DNA from: Antitrichia curtipendula
Taxonomy: Eukaryota > Streptophyta > Bryopsida > Hypnales > Leucodontaceae
NCBI GenBank assembly: GCA_951230915.1
Contig: OX579635.1
Coordinates: 26,660,001 to 26,724,000 of the forward strand
Reading direction: 5' to 3'
DNA: 64,000 nucleotides
Shown here one piece after another: positions 23,961-35,429 of the stretch; the stretch's first letter is position 1, and the number at the start of each line of letters is the position of its first letter. The translations under genes were made by a program, and so were the position numbers. The notes under the pieces were generated by a model. That model ran no database searches and was not told where the DNA came from. It worked only from the letters and a program-made list of their open reading frames with translations.

Positions 23961-24639
23961 CTTTAGATTTTGGCTTCTTAATGATATAAACCTTATTGTA
24001 TCTAGAAACATAAAATTTGATGAGTCCAACACCGTGACAAAAACCATAGTTCACCCATGTCCAACATCTATCTCATACCCCACAACTTTTGATATTATTA
24101 GCTCACCCACTGGTAAACACCATTGTGATTTTCAACTTGACCATTCTCTATTCTAGCCAATTCTATCTCCTTCTACAACACCAATCCCTCACCAGCCACG
24201 AGATTCTAGTACATTGTCAAAATCCATTCAGAACCCCAAAATACACAATGTAGGTCTTCCATTGTAGTACAATCATCCTCCAAATTTAAATAATCATACC
24301 CAGCTGAATTTGGAACAACACCCAACTACCTTTTTGTACCAAGGATCATGGCAGATCTACCCTTCGATGCAAATATTGCCAAGTCAAGCGACCATGCATC
24401 AGAAATCCATCTATTTAACTAAAAAATAAGTACACATATTCAATAGAACTTCCTACTTCCTTGTCACCACCCAATTATATTGAATTCATTAAGCCAATAG
24501 AAAATCGTTTTTTTTGGCATCACAAAAGAACCCACAAGGCCTCTAAGCTTTGCTAAAGTAGATGTACATCCAAGGTGAAAAGGAGGTATGCAGTTAGTAA
24601 GAGATTCACTTTGCAAGAACAACTCATGGGATCTTTGTG

Positions 24640-26095
24640 ATCTTCCACCTGGCGTTAAACAAGTAAATGGCTCGATGGGTATACAAAACTAAAGCAGGGG
24701 CAAATGGCAAGCCTTCAAAATTCAAAGTCTGACTTGTAGCAAGAGGCTTCCAACAAACTAAAGGCATAGACTTTGACAAGGTATTTACTCATGTTGCCAA
24801 GTAGAAGGCCATCAAGATGGTGGTAGCTTTGGCAACAAGTAATAATTGGGTTCTTATATATCTTGATGTAATTGTGGCTTTTTAAAATGGATACCTCAAA
24901 GAAATTGTATATATGAAGGTATCCAAAGGATTTTGCATCTCTTCAACAACAAACAACATATGCAAACTCAAAAAATCTCTCTATGGATTGTTCTAGTTGC
25001 CATATACATGGTTTGATAAGGTTACTGGTTTCTTAACCGAGCAAGGATTAGCCCATATCGAAGTTGATTATAGTCTTTTCTACATAATGAAATCAATTTT
25101 ATTTATTATACTTATACTCTATGTTGACGATCTTTTGATAGTTGGTTTAGACACCAATGACATTCACTGCTTGAATAAACCCCTTATGAGCTGCTTTGAG
25201 ATGACAAATTTGGATAGTGTGCATTACTACCCTGGGGTTGAATTTATTTGATCAAGTATTGACATTTTTCTTTCTCAAAAAATGTATGCAATATAAATAC
25301 TTGAAGAGTTTGACATAATGTCCAATATACCAACTTTTAAATATGTTTGAAGATTTGAACCTCGCTGAAGATGATTCATCACAAGTAGATATATCACGTT
25401 ATCAAATGCTAGTGGGCATGCTAATATACTTAATGAATACAAAGTCTGAGATTCTTTACGCTACTAGGGTTAGTATTAAGCTGCTTATATATGATCCAGA
25501 AATTCCACACATGGAAGTGGCTACTTAAGTTCCAAAATACATTAGAGGTCCACCAAATTTTGGTATATTTTACAAGGAAGACTACTACATATCTATGATA
25601 GAGTATACAAACACGGATTGGAAAAGCTGCAAGGTAGATAGGAAATTGGTCAATAGGTGATTTTTTTAATCGGCTAGAGATCCTATGATTCCTATCTCAT
25701 ATTCTTTAAAGAAGCAGTATACAATTTCCATTTCATCAATTAACATTGAAACAAAGGCGCTTATTGAAGGTATGAGTGAAGTTATATGGTTATAGACCTT
25801 ACCTTCTAAAATACATGGAATCATGTCAAACCCTATCACTCTATTTTGCAATAATCAAAGTACTTTAAAGGCAGTCCAAAATCTAGTGTATCATGAGCAA
25901 TAGAAACATATTGAACTCTAGTTACACGTTACTGAAGAAAATGTCACACTACAAGGAAACCCTCTATGTACAAACCTATGACTAAATAGCCAATATTCTT
26001 ACCAAGCCTTTATGAAAGCGAAGGTTTACAAAACTTAGGGACAAAATGGGTATACAAAAATATCAATTGCCTACACAAAAACTAAATCCCTCATA
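24640..26095 (+). pseudogene. pol: Copia pol remnant: reverse transcriptase and RNase H
   Basis: From about 24665 the translation follows copia reverse transcriptase: RWVYKTKAGANG, LVARGFQQTKGIDFD, KKSLYGL, then the catalytic YVDD at 25120-25131 within an 84-codon open stretch (24997-25251). A second open stretch (25343-25528) has YQMLVGMLIYLMNT, the connection region. RNase H follows (DWKSCKVDRK near 25615, ETKALIEG near 25750, LFCNNQSTLKAVQN near 25840) and the C-terminal ILTKPL-like motif at about 25998-26015. Stops interrupt all parts. The order protease-integrase-RT-RNase H places the element in Ty1/copia and not Ty3/gypsy. Confidence 0.9.
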
Positions 26096-26329
26096 GGTAT
26101 TGCTCAACCTCATGTCGAGATTAGAAACTTTTGAACTCTGAACTACTAAAATACTTAACCTCCTTCTCACAATCCTCCTAGGAGTAGTAAATTTTAGATC
26201 TAAATCCTTGTCAAATGGCATAGTACTTGCATACTGCTTTTACATGCTCATTTGTCTGTCTCTTTGAAACATCTCTCCACGAAACACTTGGAGCTTGCCA
26301 CCCTGAAGATTGATAACATGACATCTAAG

Positions 26330-26348
26330 GCTCCGTTCACACCAGCTC
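26330..26348 (+). repeat. PIF/Harbinger left TIR
   Basis: GGCTCCGTTCACACCAGCT, preceded by TAA. The last 12 bases are identical to the inverse of the right end. Confidence 0.88.
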
Positions 26349-27241
26349 TGACATAAGAGCGGTGATAGAAATATGTACTAGTCAAAGCACGTTGACTATT
26401 GCGGCAATAGCGTCCAGGAAGGGTCGGGCTTGACGCGCGACCGCGGAAGTTAGAACAGCGTGCAGAAAATTCCGTAGTGTTCACATAGGTTGACATTGGA
26501 AGACTACGTAACAACGGAAGAGTGTACTATACTAACACGACAGCCGAACCTTGCACACCAGTTTGTTGTTCTGGAGAGGCGGTTTAGGTTGGGACTGCTT
26601 GCATGTGAAGATCGTGAGTAATAGCGTGAGTGAACAAAGGACGATTGCATTGTAGCCTTCACAGAATTGCTTCATTGTGCTTTGATTGTCATCTTTGAAT
26701 TTCATAAAGTGTTTGTCAGTTGCAGTTGCGACTGTGGATTCTCGACGACTTTCAATTAGGGTTTAGGTTGTTGTACAACATCTTCGTCGCGAAGTGAGCA
26801 GAGCATTTGGCCTAGTATATCTGTTGTATGCGACGAAGAAGAGGAGGGCACATTCTCTATAAGCAGTGCGTTCATCCTCAATATGTAGACACAACTTTTT
26901 TTTGCTGAAGCGTATCAGATTCTTCAGTACGTCTTTGCAGGTGCGTTTTTTTTTCGGCTGATTCGTCGATTGTTTAGTTTCGTCAATTTAGAGTGTGGTC
27001 CCAAACTGTTGATGGCTATGGCTTCAAAATCCCTCACAAAAATAGACCTACAAAGTACTTGATTTGACTAGTGTTCATTCCTATACATGCTGTGCGAAAG
27101 AATTGGAGTTTTTGTGGTTTCCATGTAGTACACGTGAGACGCCCAATGCAATATGAGGACTATTTCTTTTTAAATCGTCGTGACAATGACCACCATTGTT
27201 TTCCTTCGCAGTTGCCTTGTAAGTACATTCACAATCTAGAC
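26349..27241 (+). other. PIF/Harbinger 5' region before the transposase
   Basis: Non-coding, less AT-rich. It should hold the transposase promoter and perhaps an intron in the leader. A TATA-like TCTATAAGCA lies near 26857. An open frame continues upstream of the chosen start to 27071, so the true start could be there. Confidence 0.5.
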
Positions 27242-28438
27242 ATGGACCCACTAGAATTTCCAATGGACATAATGTCCGCAGCATGTTTCATGCTACTCAT
27301 GTTGTTGAACATTAATCGGTCTCTTGTCAATGCAAAGTCCACGTCGATGGAAGAGGACAGCGTACAAGATTGGACAGTTGACTTGCATTACTCTGAAACT
27401 CTATTAGGACATGCTGAAGTGGTGTTTCAAGCTGCATTGAATCATTTTCGGTTGTGGAGTACATTCTCCTATATAGATGAAGATTTAGGATTCTGGGTCA
27501 AACCGCGTTCTACAACGTGGTTCTCCAAATTTCTTCTGAACGAGTACGATGACAGAAGGTGGATAGAAATGTTTCGTTTTAGTAAACAATCAATTTTCAA
27601 TTTAGCCACTTTAATTGTTCCTTCCATCCGCAAAAAAGACACAAATTACCGCTTAGCAGTGCCCGTGGCAGTTCGACTGGCTTGCACGTTGTTCAAATTG
27701 AGTCATGGTGCCAGTTTTCTGATCTGCAGTGAAATGTTTGCTGTAGGCAGGAGCACTATGTCGGTCATGTTAAAGCAAGTTGCTAACGCTATAAACGTGG
27801 CTCTTAGGAATGAAATTTCTTGGCTTTGGGGGGAACATGTGACAAACACGGCGACAAGCTTCTAGCAGCTTTGTAGGCTGCCTGGTGTATGCGGTGCAAT
27901 TGATGGAACACACATTGCCATCAGCAAACCACGCGTTGGCGCCCGAGATTACTACTACTTAAAGTCTGGAGGCTACAACATGAATTGTCAAGCCGTTGTA
28001 GACACTTCCAAGCGCTTCATGGACTTATACGTGGGCATGCTAGGCTCCACAAATGACTCCAGAATGCTACGCAGATCCACCTTATTTCACTGAGCGTAGC
28101 ACCAAACTTTGTGGAACAACTCTCTCTCATTCAGTGGCTTTGCACCGTACTTGCTAGGTGATGCCGGTTTTCCTCTTCTTTCATGGCTCATGGTTCTGCA
28201 TAGACAGGGAAATCAGCTCTCCGTTTCAGATAAGCTGTTCAACCGTCGACTGAGTAGGGGACGGTTAGTGGTCGAAAATGCCTTTGGAATTCTGAAGCTC
28301 ACATTTCGGGAACTACACGGCAAGTGTGATTTAGATGTAACAATCATCCCGGACGTTGTCACTTGTTGTGCCATCCTATACAATGTGCTCCTCAACCAAG
28401 CGGAAGAGGATGTTCGATGCTTGCTGGACATTGTATAG
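27242..28438 (+). pseudogene. PIF/Harbinger (HARBI1-like) DDE transposase, three in-frame stops
   Basis: One frame runs through 398 codons (454 or so from the alternative ATG at 27071), broken by TAG at 27863, TGA at 28091 and TAG at 28097. The start at 27242 (MDPLEFPMD) gives the usual family length of about 400 residues. From that start the acidic triad is D221 in GAIDGTHI (27902), D272 in GSTNDSRM (28055) and E345 in VVENAFGILK (28274). The N-terminal half has the FRMSK/SIF-like segment (MFRFSKQSIFNLATLIVP) and RTSMSVM-type helix-turn-helix region. The enzyme would cut and join the TIR ends with the Myb-like partner. The frame is otherwise intact, so decay is recent, or single stops could be sequence errors. 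Only substitutions are needed to explain all three. Confidence 0.92.
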
Positions 28439-30123
28439 GATGAGGATGCTAGACAACGCACACACATTACGGTTGAAGCTGCCGCAGAGCAGCTGGACCT
28501 CGATGTTGACGCAGTAGTGCAGAAATGCTCAGACCTTGGAGTTTACCTGAGCCTCCAAAGAATTGCTCCCATCTGAAAGCCGTAAGATGTCTTCATTGTG
28601 CTTTACTTTTTCCATTCTGTCTTGTATTCCGACTGCCATCTTTTCTGGGGGTTTTTTTTTTATTCATCCCGCATTTTGACTTTCCAGTTCTTTAAATACA
28701 TGATGTGCGTCACTGATTGAAGCATGTTGTGCTTGCTTCACTGAATTCGGCACCACAGTAGTATGCCGAAGAGAAAGCTTATTTCAATTAAGGAAAAAAA
28801 ATTTGAATTTAAAGTCAAACAAAGACTGTATGATGTTCACTATCGGACTAGTTGGCAATATGCAGTTCGTCTTCTCTGATCCCAGCAGAGTTGACGAAAA
28901 ATGTGAACACAAAAAAAGTGAAATGCGGAAATAGAGAGGGCTTCCGCAATTACGGTTATTATTAATCTTCTCACTTCACAATGAATTCACTTATATTGCG
29001 TTGGCAAAGATAGTACATGGTAAAGAGAAAGTGAGGCCTCATATAACGAAAGAATTTTGCCTTTGCTTTTGTTGTATCCTTTAAGAAATGCAATAAGAAA
29101 TCAAAATTTGAATACTCAAGAATTGGTTTGAACGCAAACAATCGTTCCAACAGCTCTGATGTTTGCTCCAGTAATGTTGTTCATTAGAAGACTACTTCAC
29201 TGGCCAACTCTGCATATTTTTAGCCTCTGTCCCAATGTTAATTCCGTTAAAACTGATTTCTGGATTGTGTCCATGCCTTCTGTAGAAGACACCGCTTTTG
29301 TTGGAGATGGTGACTCACACACTATGAAGGAGCAAATGACGGCAGCGACTCCGCCTCAACACGTACAGTGCAAATTTTTTTGGGGCGCCATCCACATCAT
29401 GGAAAGTGGCGTTTCTTCTCAGAGAGTATAACTTGCTTAAGTCAAGACACTTGAATGTCATACATGAAGCACGTCACCGAACCTGCATTGTTGTTTTGAA
29501 GTGGTCAGAAGGTCGTCAGTCCAGAAAGTACTAGTAGACGGTCATGTTTTGAAGTTCGCTTTGACTGCACTCATTTGTGAGGACACGTGCGGCATGTCTG
29601 TACAATTTTTCTTTATTTATGCACTTGTAAATTTTATACACACTTTCTTTGAAAAGTACTATTCTAGTCTATGTTATACATCGTTGTTCAGTATGTCGAA
29701 GTCAAGATTAACTGAGACATTTCGGATGTCGTTTTAAGAGAACTGTAAGGTCTGTTCAGAAAAAAAAAGACTATCATAGACAAGCAGTACTACTTCGCTA
29801 ACACTATACAATAGTGCCTTTATAGAATTTAGGCCAGAGCTTGCTGGGGAAAAAAACAACAGTGTGCTTGCAGGACCACGAACCGTGTGTAATTTGAACA
29901 ACCTCAATCACTGCCGTACAAGGAATGATGCTCCTCAGGACGTGCCTTTGCACCTTCCACAACAGTGGCCATTGTGTGAGGAGAATTTTCAACCAGAGGA
30001 GTGGATCCCTGCAGAGTTGAAGTTGTCAAATGTCGTTGCTTTATACCGGAATTGAGGACGTGTGACAGATTGGATAAGCATTGGACTACTTGACCTTGTT
30101 TTTCTATTGCTAGTTTTGCATTT
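28439..30123. other. Spacer between the two PIF/Harbinger genes
   Basis: Holds the 3' ends of both convergent genes. Open frames of 60-109 codons here (for example 29159-29431 and 29904-30233 minus) have no recognised domain; the latter lies antisense-shifted to the end of the Myb-like gene. No clear terminator signal identified. Confidence 0.45.
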
Positions 30124-31090
30124 TCATTCGTAGAGTTGCCAATCCCGCTCCAATTGATACTCCATCTGCTTCGTGAATAAAGTGAGCTGCATGTCGATCT
30201 TTGACTTCTCCAACTCTTGTCCTGCAGTAGCAATGTCTTTCATTTGCAGCGACATGGCATCGCCAATCACTCAGGTGGCTTCCGCTATGAGCGAGTGGCC
30301 AGAGACGCTTCTTTGACGAATGCCAGTGTTGCCAGCCGGTCTGCTGTTCGTTGCGTCACCAGTGTCGGAGGAGCTCAAGATAAACGTCGGCACAGCACCA
30401 ATGCATGACTTTGCAGCTACGCGTGCAATGGCACTGGGCACTGTCGATGGGATACCCTGAAAAGACGGAGGTGTGCGGCTTCGTCTTTGAGTTAGAGGGC
30501 TGCGCAGTGAACCGCTAACGTTGTCCGTATCGCTACCGAAATGTGTTCCTTCTACCTCGTCATCGTCGTCATCAACGTTGTGGCGTGCTTCTACAACGTC
30601 GTCACTAATTGCAATGGCACTCTTGTAGTTGTTGTCGTCGACTGACACAAGATCTCGAGAATGGGGCGGCTGCATTGTCGGACGGCAACAATACCACTCG
30701 TGAATCTCGAAAAAAAGTTTCTTGTGCAAAGGAGTGTGGCAATCCTTCATTCTTCTTTTCATTGCGACTGAGATTCCAGTAAGTCATTTCGTTCATTCCA
30801 CTGCGGGCTAAGTAATCAGCCACTCGCTTGTACTCTGGAATCAACAAATTCCATTTGGATTTGCATGTGGCACTATCTCGATGGCAAGGAGAAGCTGCAG
30901 CTGCCATGAACTCTTGGCTCCCACGTTGCCACTTAGTTGAATCAGGCATCATCAGTTCACGAGAGTCTTTACATAGAGTTTCCTCACCTGACATTTTACG
31001 CTTCGCATCTATGAGAGTCATGATTTCAGCAGCTTTCCAATTCGGGCCTCTTTCTTTATGAGGTTTTTGGGATGCACGTGCATGAGGCAT
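30124..31090 (-). pseudogene. PIF/Harbinger Myb/trihelix-like accessory protein, one frameshift and one stop
   Basis: Starting at the ATG at 31090, the N-terminal region reads GPNWKAAEIMTLIDAKRKM and shows tryptophans W18, W54 and W80 spaced as in a Myb/trihelix DNA-binding fold, followed by YWNLSRNEKKNEGLPHSF. Inside the 7-A run at 30710-30716 the frame shifts by one base; the other frame continues with FEIHEWYCCRPTMQPPHS, then an acidic DDDDDEVEG tract. A TGA at 30271-30273 interrupts it, and the same frame goes on with a charged, helical C-terminus (QELEKSKIDMQLTLFTKQME) to a stop ending at 30124. Total about 320 residues. In PIF, Ping and Harbinger such proteins bind the TIRs and carry the transposase into the nucleus. 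The homopolymer shift may be a sequencing error. Confidence 0.88.
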
Positions 31091-32310
31091 GTCAGTAGCC
31101 TACACCGATGGAGACGACAATCCTAGCATGGTGTGTGAGGGACCGACGGCACTAGTAGGCAACGTTGGCAAGGTTCCTGTACAGCAAGTCCAACGACTAT
31201 GTTGGAGAAAGCGCAGCTACGTTCAGACATCAACAACACTAGTAACTACAAATTCTATGCACAATTTTTAATTATAAGAAATCAATTGTGAAGCGAGGGA
31301 AACAGAAGTCGAACCAGAAGAGTGCATTGCGGCACTTGTATTTCCACTGACGTTGGCGACTGCCTTCACACTTATTGCACGCACACAGTACAACAGTGCA
31401 CAACGTTAATACAATGTTGTCACACAATCACAGTCACGTGACGGGGTGGAACTCCAAACATCCAGAGATGACGATACAGTCACTGGAACAGCAGAGATCG
31501 ACGCATAATCTGCATTATACCGGTGTTTATTCAGACAGCATATTTCTCTGAACATGATATCGACGTATCCGTATATAGACATTGCGTACCGGACTATCCT
31601 CCACGCATGCCGGTATTTCGAAGGCCACCAATATTCTGTTGCTCATGATGACTCATAGCTTCTTCAATCGTTATCAAGAAAGACTGCTACCGATTTAAAA
31701 TCTGCTTTGACTTAACATTCACTGAAGACGTTCTCTCGGATCTACTACGACGACTCAGAAACCCTTATGACATTGTGTATCACACGTATTGAAGTGAGGA
31801 CACTGCTTGGTCGATGAAGGAGATTGAAGTACTGTGCACTGTGATTTCGAACTGCTGTTGAAGACTTCTTGTACAATTCTGGTGTTTCGACAAGCCGCCA
31901 TCCTTCAATTGGCGTTCGCGGAACACAAACATGCAAACAGTGCATGGCATAGCTTGCCCACGTAACTTGATTGCATTCACCTTTTTTTTTGCGTTTCTAT
32001 AATGTTTAATTCTTAAACGCCACTTATTAAAATCTTAAAAGCCGAATTAGCGTAATCGCTCTTGAAAATCTCATTAACGTAACACCGCTCCCGAGAGGCT
32101 GAAATGTACAGAAATGAGTATTTTGGGTGCTACTATGAAACCGGCGACCAAGTACGTCCTTTTCATAAGGGCTGGCCTCATCCGGAAGGTAGCACTGCTG
32201 CTTACCAGCTACCGAACCAAAAACCTGTAGGCTCGGCAATTTTTTCCATCGTCTGTGTGAACCCGCTCACAAATTGCTTCATATTTCTACCCCTTTAGCA
32301 CTGCCTTAGC
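31091..32310. other. PIF/Harbinger 3' region (upstream of the Myb-like gene)
   Basis: Non-coding; should hold the promoter of the minus-strand Myb-like gene. Open frames of 60-70 codons on both strands overlap each other and lack domains. Confidence 0.45.
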
Positions 32311-32329
32311 AGCTGGTGTGAAGGGACTA
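32311..32329 (-). repeat. PIF/Harbinger right TIR
   Basis: Reads AGCTGGTGTGAAGGGACTA on the plus strand, followed by TAA. Matches the left end at 15 of 19 positions when inverted; the outermost three bases differ. Confidence 0.85.
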
Positions 32330-32435
32330 TAAGTTATACATCAACTCAGCAGATGTTGAAGTACCATCGGGACGAATGTCAACAAAATTAATTCAAGCTG
32401 CAAGACACCAATTATATATATCAGTAAAAGGGTAT

Positions 32436-32847
32436 AAGGTAGTATGTTCTAAAAGCGACCATTTAAGGGTTGATCCACCTTTTTCATAGGTTTCTGTGGA
32501 TGAAAATATTTTTTGATCACTTTTCAAAGAAAATAAAATAGATGTAGAACTTAGCACAAGTGATTTTGTATTTTTACAAGCATTTTTGAATTACTTATAA
32601 ATTCTCAAAGATTGGGGGCACATACACCTGTTTGTAACCATAGGTCTCCCAAAATCCGTCCACTTGCAATTTGTAAAGACATGTGCAAAAATCAAAGACA
32701 ATGATTGACTCTTGCAATAGAAAAATAATTTTTCTTCAATTCATTCAATTGCTAAAGTGGTCCATATAAAGATCACCTCTTCTCCATTATCCAGCTAAAA
32801 ATAGAATCAATTTGAAATAGAGGGTAGCTTTTAGAGCATACTATCTT
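32436..32847. mobile_element. Short TIR element, family Q, copy in the copia 3' region
   Basis: AAGGTAGTATGTTCTAAAAGC at 32436-32456 and its complement (19 of 21) at 32827-32847. With TA on both sides, the element could be of the TA-inserting (mariner/Stowaway) type. It lies about 105 bp from the PIF/Harbinger right end. Non-coding, 412 bp. Confidence 0.65.
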
Positions 32848-32954
32848 ACCTATTAGCACTATATGTTGATTCATTCTTCACATAAATCAAACTTGTATAT
32901 CTCGCTAGGAACTTGTACTTTATTTATTTATCATAGTGTCATGGTACACAAGGA

Positions 32955-33128
32955 TGTTGACAAATTCATCCATCCACCTCAATTCTTCATCCATCTTATC
33001 TAGATTTTCTCTATATATATAAATACTTGTTCCACTCACGGTTAATGCATCTTTGATTTAACCGAGTTATTTACGAGTTGTATCTATGTTTATGTCTAAG
33101 TATTCTTCTTGATCGAATTGTATGATCA
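32955..33128 (+). repeat. Copia 3' LTR
   Basis: Starts TGTTGACAAATTCAT and ends GTATGATCA. It matches the 5' LTR over most of its length (for example 'GAGTTGTATCTATGTTTATG'). The expected polypurine tract just upstream is poorly kept (ACACAAGGA). Confidence 0.85.
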
Positions 33129-34165
33129 TATCTTGTCGGTTTGTTGGTTTCTGCACCATTTCTTACATTTTTTTTAATCAATTGGCATGTTGGTCGGCTC
33201 TTGATTCTAACAAGTTATTAATGCATGAGATTGTCTTGTTTGGGTATGATCTTGAGGACGGGAATGATTGGGGGACTGAAGCAACCAAGGAGCTGTAGGG
33301 CTGAAGCCCCCCCCCCCCCCCATTTCCCCATCCTTGTTTGGGGGGAATGGGTGGCAAACTAGCAATGCTTTTAGAGTCATCTATTACAGTTAACTTTGGC
33401 ACTTCTCCCTATGCAAAGAGGGAAGACAAAAGAGTGGAGGAGAAGGCAGAAATAGAGAATCTTTTTCAATGAATAATGCATGCCTACGAAGCCAGGATGG
33501 GGGCTGTCCAAAACTAGGTACTTCTACTTTAGTTCAAACTGAATGATTTTTGTTGAATGTCCTGGAACCCATTCAGAATTCCAGTTTGTTTCACATCAAT
33601 ATGCATTCAAACTTCTCTCCCAAACTGAATGCATGCTGAATTGGCCATTAATTTCCAATTCATATGCCTGTTACATTGGAGATGGAATTGGACCCATTCC
33701 TGTTTTTTATCGATAAGTTAGGCTCCGCAGTCAAGGCTGCAAGTTTATTGACAATTGTACCTTTATTTGCTTGCAATGGGATGAAATTCCATTTGGGGAA
33801 AAGGATGTGAACCATAAATATAGTCCTTTGGAAAAAAAACTCGCCACCTTCAAATTCATGACCGGGCACGCTGAAATTTGGAGCCGGGACGGCCAAGTGC
33901 AGGGTCTTGGGCATGCCTCGCCAAACACTCTTGACCCAGTTTCCAAGGTCTTTTGCTAACGTGGCGCTGCAATGTAGGGTCTCACTTCCTCTCACTTCCT
34001 CGGGCACTGTGTTTGGTGAGTCAATTTCTCCTCCACCATGGTGGACTAAGTTAAGGTAGGAGGTTCGTATTGCGTTCCAGCATTTAGAACCGCCCACCTT
34101 TAAATGTGTACACAATTTGTACATGCTATTTTTTCAAAGCCTTCACTGATGTATAAACTATGTAC
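33129..34165. other. Mixed-composition stretch with one longer minus-strand frame
   Basis: Contains a run of 15 C (33307-33321) and a 154-codon frame on the minus strand (34124-33660). That frame has no domain I recognise, though its translation is not low-complexity (for example VWRGMPKTLHLAVPAPNF). It may be a captured gene fragment or chance. No promoter or partner gene seen. Confidence 0.3.
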
Positions 34166-34169
34166 ATGT

Positions 34170-34380
34170 AGGGGGTGGGCAGTTTTGGGGCCCTATGCCA
34201 GTTCTATTTCAAAATTTCATAACTAATTCTAAAAAGCTCCAAAAATATAAAACGACTTGTGTTAGATGCCAATTCCACTTTCTCTTCCAAGAAAAATTTA
34301 CTGAAAAATATTTCAAGAAGATTCACTTCCCTAAAATTTAATTCCAACCCTTAGGTGGTCAATTTAAGGACCTACTACCT
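34170..34380. mobile_element. Short TIR element, family Q, copy
   Basis: The interior ('AAAAAGCTCCAAAAATATAAAA', cut, and 'GTGTTAGATGCCAATTCC') matches the 14681 copy. The right end GACCTACTACCT is followed by TA. The left edge is not clear. Confidence 0.5.
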
Positions 34381-34773
34381 TACCAACATTCCACATGCAA
34401 GCCACACTCAACCCCCATTTCAAGGATTTGGCGCCCCTCTCCAACAAGTAAGCTATAGGGATGCTCTAAGGTAGAGAAGCCTATTACCACCTTGATTTGC
34501 AATCTGAATATCTTGTGGTCAACTCGAAGATGGGCACATATTTTTCAAAAGTGTGCGCTTGTTTCACAAATCAAACCCAAGTGGAACTATAATTTTCCAA
34601 TGAAAATTGTAATTTCTATGAATTTATGAAGTGGTTTGCTTTGAAATTACAAAACTGCATAGAGTGGAGTCATAAACGTCCTATAAACAAACCATAACTA
34701 CCTTTCTATGTATCTATTGGTATTTAAGTAATCACCAATCAAGAATTGACAAGTTACTCCTTGTCGGCATTAA

Positions 34774-35177
34774 TCCTTGAAGGTCCAAACACTCTTTTTT
34801 GGCAACATAGCAATTTTAGGCAACTCACTATTTTTTTTCATTGAAATTTTTGCACAACATGTGCCCAAGGAGTAACTTTAAAGTGCAACTTTTGCCTACA
34901 TGGTTAACAAGTTATTGCATGATATGTAATTATTATTACTTGGTGGGCAGCCTGGGCAACTAAAAAATTTACTTTATCAAGAAAGAAAGATTTGAAATTG
35001 ATTTCTAGGTTTATATATACATAGAAAGCTTTAAATCATTCCATTTTCATTAATGACATGAAAGTTAGGAGGAATTTCAGTTATAGAATCTCTATTCTAA
35101 AATAAATTTTGAAGTCCTTTATTTAACTCAATTTTTAATATTTAAAAAATAATAATAATAATAACAATAATAATAAC

Positions 35178-35210
<33 letters not shown>

Positions 35211-35345
35211 CTGAGTGTAGATTGTTTGTTACAATAGTTCAAAGAATTTGGATTTACATTTTTCAATTCTATAACTCAATTCTTAACAATTTAGTATTTT
35301 CAATCATATTCTAGTTCTTTCTACTTACTATTTTTTTCAAGCATG
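34774..35345 (-). mobile_element. TTAA-family element, subtype A, truncated
   Basis: TTAA (34770-34773) then TCCTTGAAGGTCC; it continues as the inverted subtype A sequence ('GGCAACATAGCAATTTTAGG', 'GTGCCCAAGGAGTAAC', 'TACATGGTTAACAAGTTATT') and stops near 35345 before reaching the box-bearing end. An (AAT)n/(AAC) microsatellite expansion at 35149-35208 interrupts it. Confidence 0.6.
35149..35208. repeat. AAT/AAC microsatellite
   Basis: About twenty trinucleotide units, mostly AAT with occasional AAC, inside the truncated subtype A element. Confidence 0.85.
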
Positions 35346-35429
35346 AATATGAAAGATATTTTGTTTAAAAACTTATATATGCATTCTTAACTTATTTCTT
35401 CAACATATTATAGAAAGTAACAAGTTGTA

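Larger units (their letters stand above)
26330..32329 (+). mobile_element. PIF/Harbinger DNA transposon, two-gene, 6000 bp
   Basis: Flanked by TAA on both sides (26327-26329 and 32330-32332), the duplication typical of this superfamily. The ends are inverted over 19 bp (15 matches), and a second block (TAGAAATATG) recurs about 40 bp further in on both sides. Inside are a DDE transposase (plus strand) and a Myb/trihelix-like protein (minus strand), the usual pair of PIF-type elements, pointing toward each other. It is less AT-rich than its copia host, which it entered after the copia insertion. Three stops in the transposase and one frameshift plus one stop in the Myb-like gene make this copy defective, but it is far better kept than the copia element. 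Confidence 0.92.
21462..33128 (+). mobile_element. Degenerate Ty1/copia LTR retrotransposon, interrupted
   Basis: Two similar LTRs (191 and 174 bp) enclose gag and pol remnants in the copia order: gag with CCHC knuckle, protease, integrase, reverse transcriptase, RNase H. Flanking pentamers GATCT (21457-21461) and TATCT (33129-33133) agree at 4 of 5 positions and may be the target duplication. A PIF/Harbinger element (26330-32329) and a small MITE (32436-32847) lie in the non-coding part between RNase H and the 3' LTR. Without them the element is about 5.25 kb, a normal copia size. Many stops and frameshifts make it inactive. LTRs agree at roughly nine in ten alignable bases by eye, so the insertion is old. 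Confidence 0.9.

Noticed and set aside
27081..27284. Antisense frame across the start of the transposase
   Set aside because: Shadow of the transposase frame, no motif.
29904..30233. 109-codon minus-strand frame in the PIF/Harbinger element
   Set aside because: It overlaps the end of the Myb-like gene in another frame; the Myb frame has the family-like C-terminus, so this is a shadow.
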